Below, one piece after another: positions 57,855-64,000 of a stretch of DNA of 64,000 nucleotides. The notes beneath the pieces were generated by a model. That model did not search any database, had not been told where the DNA came from, and saw only the letters and a list, made by a program, of their open reading frames with translations. The DNA is from F1-120-MAGs118 sp013360535 (GTDB lineage Bacteria > Planctomycetota > UBA1135 > GCA-002686595). The stretch's first letter is position 1; every line of letters starts with the position of its first letter. The DNA is taken from assembly GCA_026647215.1 (NCBI GenBank), contig JAPKHC010000041.1, forward strand, positions 13,016-77,015, in the 5' to 3' direction. The position numbers and the translations under genes were made by a program.

Positions 57855-58726
57855 AGCTCTCGCGTGAGATCGGTGCGGCGGAACTGGAAGCGTTGCTGGT
57901 CGAGCTCGGCCGCCAGATCCTCGAACAGGGTCCGGAGTCGGTGTTTCCGCACGGTTCGGCGGGTGTCGAGGTCGAGTTCTGCCCCGATCGCGCGCGCGAG
58001 GTGCTCGACGCGGGCGCGTGCCGGCTGGGTTACTGCGGCTGCAAGGCGCCGGAGCTCACGACGCTCGCCGCCTACATCGACCACACGCTGCTCAAGCCCG
58101 AGGCGACGCTCGCGGAGCTCGACAAGATCTGCGAGGAAGCCCTCAAGAACAAGTTCGCGAGCGTGTGCGTCAACGGCGCGCACGTGAAGCGCTGCGCGGA
58201 GATCCTCGCGGGCTCGGGCGTGCTCGTGTGCTCGGTGATCGGCTTCCCGCTCGGCGCCAGCGCGACCGAGGTGAAGTGCTACGAGGCGCGCCGCGCAATC
58301 GAGGACGGCGCCTGCGAGATCGACATGGTGATGAACGTCGGCCTGCTGAAGTCCGGCGCGGACGCTGCGGTCGAGCGCGACATCGCGGCCGTCGCCGAGG
58401 TCTGCCACAGGCTTGGCGCACGGCTCAAGGTGATCCTCGAGACCTGCCTGCTCAACGACGCCGAGAAGGTGCGCGCCTGCGAGGCCTCCAAGCGCGCCGG
58501 CGCGGACTTCGTGAAGACCTCGACCGGCTTCAACAAGGGCGGGGCGACGGCGGCGGACATCGCGCTGATGCGCCGCACGGTCGGCGACCGCATGGGCGTC
58601 AAGGCCTCGGGCGGCGTGCGCGACCAGAAGACGGCCCAGGAGATGATCGCCGCGGGCGCGACGCGCATCGGCGCGAGCGCATCGGTCGCGATCGTCAAGG
58701 GACAGAGCTCGAACTCGACGTACTGA
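57851..58726 (+). CDS. deoC: Deoxyribose-phosphate aldolase with N-terminal extension
   Basis: A 291-residue class I aldolase that splits deoxyribose-5-P to acetaldehyde and glyceraldehyde-3-P. Schiff-base Lys is K222 in DFVKTSTGFNKGG, with D158 in CEIDMVMNVG and K251 in MGVKASGGVRD as the proton-relay pair. Compared with Escherichia coli DeoC there are about 70 extra N-terminal residues: an amphipathic helix (AAELEALLVELGRQILEQG, 9-27), then a segment with C44, C57, C62 and C64 (ACRLGYCGCKAPEL) before the barrel begins at TTLAAYIDHTLLKPEAT. GTG 57851 overlaps the rpiB stop. DeoC is the final step of deoxynucleoside use in this cluster and makes the reactive aldehyde. Confidence 0.95.
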   Translation: MKLSREIGAAELEALLVELGRQILEQGPESVFPHGSAGVEVEFCPDRAREVLDAGACRLGYCGCKAPELTTLAAYIDHTLLKPEATLAELDKICEEALKNKFASVCVNGAHVKRCAEILAGSGVLVCSVIGFPLGASATEVKCYEARRAIEDGACEIDMVMNVGLLKSGADAAVERDIAAVAEVCHRLGARLKVILETCLLNDAEKVRACEASKRAGADFVKTSTGFNKGGATAADIALMRRTVGDRMGVKASGGVRDQKTAQEMIAAGATRIGASASVAIVKGQSSNSTY

Positions 58727-58732
58727 GGCGGC

Positions 58733-58750
58733 TCCTTCCCCGCGGAAGGA
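58733..58750 (+). terminator. Hairpin after deoC
   Basis: TCCTTCC (58733-58739) pairs with GGAAGGA (58744-58750) around CCGC, starting 7 bases past the deoC stop. No T-run follows, so it may be a weak or Rho-assisted terminator closing the nucleoside operon. Confidence 0.4.
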
Positions 58751-58808
58751 ACGCACGGCTCGTTCGTCGCTGCTGGCTCGACGGGGCTCGCCCCGCAGGA
58801 GGGTCGTG

Positions 58809-60752
58809 ATGAAGCGCAACGTGGCTGTGCTGTTCGTGCTCGTGTTCGTCATCCTCGCCGTCAACCTCCGGCGCGGGCTTCGCTCGTCGAACGGGCGTTC
58901 CGCGCAGCCCGAAACTGCGGCGAGCGCGCCGGAGGAGGCTTCGCCCGAAGCTCTCGCGGCTCCGAGAGAGTCCGAGGAAGCGCGCAACGAAGCGCCGGCC
59001 GAGACGAAGGTCGCGACGGGCACGGCCCAGGCCGTGGCCGAGGAGCGCGTGACCTTGCGAGGCGCGTTCCGGTTGCGCGAACGCGACGGAACGGAGCGGG
59101 ACGTGCGCACGGGCTCGTTCGAGCTCGTCGGCTTCTCCGGCGAGGGTGTGCAGCTCCTGCGCGGCACCATTTACGCGAAAGCGGGGCGCTGGCAGCACGA
59201 AATCGAGCGCGAACGGCTCGAGCGCGTCGCAAATTTCACGGTCGAGTTCCCGCAGGCCGAGGGGCGGATGCTGCCGCTCGTGCGGACCACGGAGGACCGC
59301 CGGATCGCGAACGACGGCCGCGGTCTTGACGTTCTCGTGCGCGACCCGGAGCCCTGCACGCTGCGCGTGTTCGACGCGGCGACACGCGTGGAACTTGCGG
59401 GCCTCGAAGTGTGCCGCGAGGCCGCGGGACTGCACCACGAGGAGGAGCACGAGCGGTACGTGCTCGCGCGCGACCTCGCCTCGCCGATCGACGCGCTGGC
59501 GCTGCGGGCGCGCGACGAACGCGCCATCTCGCTCACGCTCGAGATCGCGATCCGTGCTCCGGGGTATGCGTGGCAGGTGGTCGAGCTCGACCGCGGGCAG
59601 GGCGGCGAACGGCACGTCGAGCTCCTTCCCGGCGGCGACGTCGAATTCCGCTTCGGCGGCGCACCCGTGCCGAAGTCGGCTTCGCTCTGGATCTCGGCGC
59701 CCGCCACCGTGGGGAGCAGCGATCGGACCAGTCTCGATCTCGCGCTGCGGGGCCGTTCGAGCTTCACCGTGAGCGGCCTGCGCGAGCTCGACTACGAGGC
59801 CGTGCTGCACGTGGGCGAGCTCTACGACCCCGCGGGCGTGCTCGCGAAAACGAAGTTCCGTGTCGTCGCCGGCCAGCGCGCCACGGTCGACATCCACGTC
59901 GAGCCGCCGCCGGAAGTCGTGCGCGCGAGCCTGTCGGGAATCGCGCTGCTTCCCGCGCAATTCCGCCAGCGCGCTTCGGGCAAGGTGCTCGCGATCAGCC
60001 AGCTCGGCAACCGCCTCGGCGAACAACCCGAGCGCCTGCCGCTCACCGGATCGTGGGAATCCGAACCCGACGCGCCGCTCGCCACGCTGCGTTTCGCGGG
60101 CGAAGAGCTTGCGGTCGGCACCTACGCGTTGTGTGTGGAGGGCACGGGATTCTCCGAGTCGATCGAGCTGCCTCCCCAAGGCCTCCACGGCCTGCGGCTC
60201 GAGCTCGGCGCGCCATGTGAGGTCGTGTTCGATGTCGTCGACGCGGCCAGCGGAGAGCGCGTGCCGAACGTGCACTTGCACTGGTGCGTGAACGCGAACG
60301 CGGGCTCGTCCGGCATGGCCGAGTGGATCCGGGCGGAACGTGGGGCGGACGCGCTCTTCCGCGCGCAGGTCCCGGCAGGCGAGCTGCACTGGCTGATTGC
60401 GGCCGAAGGCTACGGCGAGCCCGAGCAATCCGGCGCACACGTCGCGGGGGAGCGCCGCGAGTTCACGCTGCGCCTCCCGCGCCAGTGCGCGATCGAGTTC
60501 GAGCTGCGCGACGGCGAGGTGTCCGTGCCCTTCCCGCAGTCGTGGCTGCCCGAGCTGGAGGCGCTCGGCCACGACGGCGAGACCTCGAGCTTCTCGTTCG
60601 GCAGCACGACGCGCGTGATCGGCGTCACGCGGCCGGGGCTTTACCGCATCACGCTGCCGCCCGTGAACGGTTTCCGCCCGCCTGCGGCCGTCGAAATCGA
60701 CGTCGCCGCGGGCGAGCGGAAGTTGGTGCGGATCCAGCTCGAGCGCAACTAA
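58809..60752 (+). CDS. Single-pass membrane protein with large extracytoplasmic domain
   Basis: A 647-residue protein (ATG 58809 is 7 bases behind CAGGAGGG; a GTG one codon earlier is less well spaced). The membrane segment is MKRNVAVLFVLVFVILAVNL, followed by an acidic Ala/Pro/Glu linker (about residues 25-85). The remaining 560 residues are beta-rich and probably comprise several sandwich domains, e.g. RVTLRGAFRLRERDGTERDVR and CEVVFDVVDAASGERVPNVHLHW, the latter in the carboxypeptidase-regulatory style. It closes with PPVNGFRPPAAVEIDVAAGERKLVRIQ. The layout parallels the gene at 34934-36664. Function unknown; probably envelope or surface. Confidence 0.78.
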   Translation: MKRNVAVLFVLVFVILAVNLRRGLRSSNGRSAQPETAASAPEEASPEALAAPRESEEARNEAPAETKVATGTAQAVAEERVTLRGAFRLRERDGTERDVRTGSFELVGFSGEGVQLLRGTIYAKAGRWQHEIERERLERVANFTVEFPQAEGRMLPLVRTTEDRRIANDGRGLDVLVRDPEPCTLRVFDAATRVELAGLEVCREAAGLHHEEEHERYVLARDLASPIDALALRARDERAISLTLEIAIRAPGYAWQVVELDRGQGGERHVELLPGGDVEFRFGGAPVPKSASLWISAPATVGSSDRTSLDLALRGRSSFTVSGLRELDYEAVLHVGELYDPAGVLAKTKFRVVAGQRATVDIHVEPPPEVVRASLSGIALLPAQFRQRASGKVLAISQLGNRLGEQPERLPLTGSWESEPDAPLATLRFAGEELAVGTYALCVEGTGFSESIELPPQGLHGLRLELGAPCEVVFDVVDAASGERVPNVHLHWCVNANAGSSGMAEWIRAERGADALFRAQVPAGELHWLIAAEGYGEPEQSGAHVAGERREFTLRLPRQCAIEFELRDGEVSVPFPQSWLPELEALGHDGETSSFSFGSTTRVIGVTRPGLYRITLPPVNGFRPPAAVEIDVAAGERKLVRIQLERN

Positions 60753-61168
60753 CGCGCGCGCGCCACCGCCGCCGTGTCGGCCATCTGCTGGAAGCGCGCG
60801 ACCTTGCCGTCGCGGAGCCACCACGTGTGCGCGATCTGCACGTCGAGCGGCTTGCCCGAGCGCGACTTCGTCGCCTTGTAGCGGCCGAGCACGACCACGA
60901 CCTCTGGCCCACCGACGATCTCGGCCGGTTCCACGCGGAAATCAGGCCATTCCGCGAGCACGCGCGCGAACACGCCCTCGACGATGGCCTGCTTGCCGCG
61001 GTAGGGGTTGCGATCCGACATCGGGAAGCCCTCGGCCTCGTTCCACACGACGTCGTCGTGCAGCAGGGCGAGGAAGCCCGGCACGTCGCCGACGGAGAAC
61101 GCGCTGTAGAGCTTGCCCACGAGCGCACGCGCGCCGGCGGCATCGAGTTGCGTCATGGAAGCGCTCAT
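60749..61168 (-). CDS. SnoaL-like ketosteroid-isomerase-fold protein
   Basis: A 139-residue NTF2-like protein. ATG 61168 overlaps the subtilase stop codon by 4 bases, and an inner Met (61156) is an alternative start. Family features are the N-terminal helix ALVGKLYSAFSVGDVPGFLALLHDDVVWNE, the YRGKQAIVEGVFARVLAEW segment, and the strands VVVVLGRYKATKSRSGKPLDVQIAHTWWLRDGKVARFQQMAD, typical of SnoaL/limonene hydrolase-type proteins that act on small hydrophobic molecules. Its stop codon interleaves with that of the convergent membrane-protein gene. Confidence 0.88.
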   Translation of the reverse strand: MSASMTQLDAAGARALVGKLYSAFSVGDVPGFLALLHDDVVWNEAEGFPMSDRNPYRGKQAIVEGVFARVLAEWPDFRVEPAEIVGGPEVVVVLGRYKATKSRSGKPLDVQIAHTWWLRDGKVARFQQMADTAAVARAR

Positions 61169-63777
61169 TGCCAGGTGATGCTGACGGCGTCGGAGAGGTT
61201 GAAGCTCGCACCGCCGGCGTCGGGGTCGCGGTACCAGAACTGGAAGTTCGAGGTCACGCCCGGAAGGATCACGCCCACAGCCGGCGAGGCCGTCAGGTCG
61301 ACCGTGCGCAGCGCGACGCCCTGCGCGTTGGTGAGCACGGCGGGGCCCAGGCGCAACGTGCCGCCGCTCACGCAGCGGAAGCCGTTGCCGAAGGGCGTCT
61401 GGGCCTGCGTGGCGCCGAAGTAGAACAGGCCCGCCTTGTTGAGCGGAGCGCGGTCGACGTACAGCGTCACGTCGTTCGCGGCCACGCTCGTGCTGCCGAT
61501 CGCGCCGATGCGCGCGCCCTGACCCGTCGAGTTGACCGCGGCCGTGCAGTAGCGCGTGCCGATCGGCAGGTTGTCGCAGGCGATCTCGAGGATGCGCACG
61601 TAGTCGATGCCAGCCTCGACCACGTTGCCCGGGCTCACGTCGGTGACCGAGAAGCGCAGGCGCACGGTCGCGTTCGGCGTCACGTAGCTCGCGACGCGGT
61701 AGGTCTGGATCTGCCACGAGCTCGCGCTCGTCAGCGTCGCGACCGGCACCCACGTCGTGCCGTTGTTCGAGAGCTCGACCTGCATCGTGTCGGAGCCGTC
61801 CGACAGGAACCAGCGCGCGAAGCTGATGTACGGATCGGCCGTGACGGTGCAGTCGAAGGCGCGCGAGGTGAGCCGCGTCGGGCCGCCGTCGACGTCCGAG
61901 TTGCCCGCGACGTTGTCCGTCAGGAAGCACCGGCCGGAGCCGTCGTAGTCCGTCGGCGGGTCGTTGCGCACGCCGCCACCCGCGGGAACTGACGGCGGAA
62001 CGTCCCATTGGCCATCGGTGAGGGTCGTGTTGGCGACGCTCCAGCCGGTGCCGCTCTCGCAGTTGTCGACGAGCAGCACGTTGGAGCCGCACGTGAAGAA
62101 CGTGCGCGACCACGAGTCGCCGCCCGTGCCGTTGCCGTCGCCGTCGAACGCGGTCCCGAACGGATTGGTGAGCACTGAAGCGTGCGCGGTCACGCGGTAG
62201 GCGCCGGAGCCGAGCAGCGCGGCGATGTTCGCGAAGCGCACGCGGTTCGAGCTGATCAGGTACTCGTCCCAGCCGAGCGCGACAGTGCTGTCGTCGCCGG
62301 TGCCGAACACGCCGTCGGCGCCCGCGTAGTCGAGCGTGAACGCGCCGGGCAGGTTGACCTTGGTCGGATCGAGGATCTGGTCGAAGCGCAGCTCGAAGGC
62401 CGTCAGCGCGCCGTTGAGCACCGCACCTTCGTTGGGCAGGCCCGTGGCCGCGACGAGTTTGGGCGCCGGCATCGTGAGCGTCATCGCGCGGTAGGCGTTG
62501 GCGCGGCCGCTGCCGAGCAGGCCCGCGTAGGCCGGGTTGAGCGCGTCGATGTTGTCGGCGAAGTACACGAGCGCGGCCGCAACCTGATCGCGCGTCCACG
62601 TCGGATGCGCCGACCACACCAGCGCCGCCGCACCCGCCGCGTTCGGCGCCGCCATGCTCGTGCCCGACTTCGTGCCGTAGCCACCGCCGACGAGCGTCGC
62701 GTACACGCTCGAACCGGGTGCGGCGATGTCGATGCCGGTGCCGTAGTTGCTGAAGGAGCTGCGGATGTCGTTCGAGTCGGTGCTCGCGACCATCAGGCTC
62801 TGGTGGAAGGCCTGACGCGGCGGGTTGGCGGCGTTGTTGTTGCCGGCCGAGTTGAAGTGCAGCGCGCCGTTGTCATACAGGTAGTCGAACGCCGCGTTGA
62901 CCGTCGGATCACCGACCCAGCCGTCCATGTTGTAGCTGGTGCTGAGGATCCGCGCGCCGTTGTCGACGCCGTAGGCGAACGACTCGGCGATGTCCGCCGC
63001 CGTCCAGGACGTCTGCGTCGAGTAGAACTGCAGCGGCAGGATCGTCGAGCCGCCGGCCGTGCCCGCGACGCCGATGCCGTTGTTCGTGCGCGCGCCCGCG
63101 ATGCCGGCGACGTGCGTGCCGTGGTCGTCGGAGCCGTCGGGGTTGGGGTTGTTGCCGTTGAAGGCGAAGTCCCAGCCGTTGACGTCGTCGACGTAGCCGT
63201 TGCCGTCGTCGTCGATGCCGTTGCCGGCGATCTCGCCCGCGTTGACCCAGATGTTCTGCACGAGGTCGGGGTGGTCGAGGTCGACGCCGTCGTCGGTGAT
63301 GCCCATGATCACGGACGCGATCCCGAACGTCGTGTTCCACGCGAGATCGCTCTGCATCTTCGGGTGGTGGTACTGCAGGCCGTAGCTCGGATCGTTCGGC
63401 ACGATCTCGCGCGGGTCGCCCTCGAGCGCCATGTTCGGAGCCGCCCAGCGCACGCCGGCGACCGCGCTCAGCCGCCGCTGCAGCTCCTCGTGCGGAATGC
63501 GGGCGGGGCCGTACTCGACGAGCACGACGTTGGTGAAGCGCGGACCGCCGCGGCGCTGCCACTGCAGCAGCTTGCGCGCCGAATCGATGCGCAGGCCCGG
63601 CACGGCCGCGGTCAGGTTCCAGCGGGCGAGCTCGGACTCGAGGTCGAGCGCACTCGACTCCGACTCGAGGCACACCACGAGCTGGCCGGGCACCGGCACG
63701 CGCTCGCCGAGCTCCGACTGCGCGAGAGCGGGGACACACAGGGCGGTCAGGGACAGGGCAGCGAGAAGGATCTTCAT
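61165..63777 (-). CDS. Subtilisin-like serine protease (S8), secreted
   Basis: An 870-residue protein with signal peptide MKILLAALSLTALCVPALAQ. A propeptide-like part (about 25-120) is followed by the S8 catalytic domain: Asp in MGITDDGVDLDHPDLVQN, His in SDDHGTHVAGIAGARTNNG and Ser in KSGTSMAAPNAAGAAALV, about residues 140-430. GNGIDDDGNGYVDDVNGWDF in the domain is typical of planctomycete subtilases. Further domains include a beta-rich part and a tail (about 730-870) with GTRYCTAAVNSTGQ and FQFWYRDPDAGGASFNLSDAVSITWQ that I know from many planctomycete surface proteins. It is upstream of, and coupled to, the SnoaL-like gene. Confidence 0.9.
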   Translation of the reverse strand: MKILLAALSLTALCVPALAQSELGERVPVPGQLVVCLESESSALDLESELARWNLTAAVPGLRIDSARKLLQWQRRGGPRFTNVVLVEYGPARIPHEELQRRLSAVAGVRWAAPNMALEGDPREIVPNDPSYGLQYHHPKMQSDLAWNTTFGIASVIMGITDDGVDLDHPDLVQNIWVNAGEIAGNGIDDDGNGYVDDVNGWDFAFNGNNPNPDGSDDHGTHVAGIAGARTNNGIGVAGTAGGSTILPLQFYSTQTSWTAADIAESFAYGVDNGARILSTSYNMDGWVGDPTVNAAFDYLYDNGALHFNSAGNNNAANPPRQAFHQSLMVASTDSNDIRSSFSNYGTGIDIAAPGSSVYATLVGGGYGTKSGTSMAAPNAAGAAALVWSAHPTWTRDQVAAALVYFADNIDALNPAYAGLLGSGRANAYRAMTLTMPAPKLVAATGLPNEGAVLNGALTAFELRFDQILDPTKVNLPGAFTLDYAGADGVFGTGDDSTVALGWDEYLISSNRVRFANIAALLGSGAYRVTAHASVLTNPFGTAFDGDGNGTGGDSWSRTFFTCGSNVLLVDNCESGTGWSVANTTLTDGQWDVPPSVPAGGGVRNDPPTDYDGSGRCFLTDNVAGNSDVDGGPTRLTSRAFDCTVTADPYISFARWFLSDGSDTMQVELSNNGTTWVPVATLTSASSWQIQTYRVASYVTPNATVRLRFSVTDVSPGNVVEAGIDYVRILEIACDNLPIGTRYCTAAVNSTGQGARIGAIGSTSVAANDVTLYVDRAPLNKAGLFYFGATQAQTPFGNGFRCVSGGTLRLGPAVLTNAQGVALRTVDLTASPAVGVILPGVTSNFQFWYRDPDAGGASFNLSDAVSITWQ

Positions 63778-63924
63778 GGGTGCTCCGGATCCTACCGGGG
63801 TCTGGCGAGCCGTGGCGCGTCAAGTGCGCCAAGTTGGGGCTGGGGACGTCGCCGCCCCGGGGGATCCGCGGGTGCGACGCGGGAAGGCGGCACGAAGTTC
63901 CCCGTAGGGCCCGCGCGGCCCGAT

Positions 63925-64000
63925 TCAGCGGCCGAAGTGGCGCTGGCGCAGGAGCGCGGCGCCGGCGGCGATCGAGGCCAGCTTGGCCTGGGCGATCTGG
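63925..64000 (-). CDS. Partial CDS, C-terminal end only
   Basis: The frame reads IAQAKLASIAAGAALLRQRHFGR then TGA at 63925-63927, entering from the right edge. A short Ala/Leu-rich hydrophobic stretch followed by basic residues would fit a C-terminal membrane anchor, but too little is visible to judge the family. It is in the same direction as the subtilase gene and 147 bases upstream of it. Confidence 0.4.
   Translation of the reverse strand, partial: QIAQAKLASIAAGAALLRQRHFGR

Noticed and set aside
49146..58726. Bacterial microcompartment shell genes near deoC
   Set aside because: None of the genes here has a BMC-H, BMC-P or EutN pattern, so a compartment can only be suggested from the N-terminal extensions.

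Overview
The window is about 64 kb of very GC-rich chromosomal DNA (roughly 70% G+C by eye) from a Gram-negative-type bacterium, most likely a planctomycete. The evidence is a high share of secreted and lipoprotein genes of unknown function, an FG-GAP protein, a thrombospondin type 3 protein, a formylglycine sulfatase, an arylsulfotransferase-like protein, and a subtilisin ending in a surface-protein tail that I know mainly from planctomycetes. Outer-membrane genes (TolC family, alginate-export-type porin) and a lytic transglycosylase (MltA) point to a diderm cell with peptidoglycan. No species can be named from the sequence alone. There is no rRNA, CRISPR array, transposase or recognisable phage gene in the window.

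Layout. 1-3990 is a lower-GC, sparsely coded accessory segment ending at the 3' end of a tRNA-Arg(CCG) gene. It holds an uncharacterised protein (638-1540), a doubtful small ORF and a 472-residue protein with a HEPN-type R-N-x5-H motif (1915-3333). 4.2-9.3 kb carries a membrane-anchored Ca-binding-repeat protein followed by four 32-bp tandem repeats, an ECF sigma/anti-sigma/lipoprotein operon, a small coiled-coil protein and a GNAT acetyltransferase. 9.3-12 kb encodes a split glutamine-dependent NAD synthetase and a MoxR ATPase on the minus strand. 12-20 kb is mixed housekeeping: TPR lipoprotein, small conserved protein, MltA, an MBL-rhodanese protein divergent from a chromate transporter, a sulfatase, a DUF4920-like lipoprotein and an NTF2-like protein. 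20.3-25.7 kb is a compact operon of wHTH regulator, ABC exporter, HlyD adaptor and TolC-type channel.

25.7-36.7 kb holds a porin, a beta-carbonic anhydrase, a soluble chemoreceptor with a duplicated PAS domain, a CxxCH protein, gamma-glutamyltransferase, an arylsulfotransferase-like protein and a membrane-anchored beta-sandwich protein. 36.8-39.8 kb is the vitamin B6 locus: a MocR/PdxR-type regulator divergent from pdxS-pdxT. 39.7-49.4 kb contains a GDDxY-repeat protein translationally coupled to an S9 peptidase, a DUF2007-like protein, transketolase, a diguanylate cyclase, a metallopeptidase lipoprotein and a second copy of the small conserved protein.

49.4-58.7 kb is a nucleoside-catabolism cluster: deoB, a large FG-GAP protein, thymidine phosphorylase, a concentrative nucleoside transporter, purine nucleoside phosphorylase, RpiB and DeoC. 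Together these would import nucleosides, split them by phosphorolysis, and convert ribose-1-P and deoxyribose-1-P through 5-phosphates to pentose-phosphate intermediates or to glyceraldehyde-3-P plus acetaldehyde. RpiB and DeoC both carry N-terminal extensions that could be microcompartment targeting peptides. A perfect 77-bp inverted repeat sits immediately in front of deoB. The right end holds a second membrane-anchored beta-sandwich protein, a SnoaL-like protein coupled to a subtilisin-like protease, and a cut-off gene.

Most strand-opposed ORFs of 500-1400 codons are artefacts of high GC3 and were left out.
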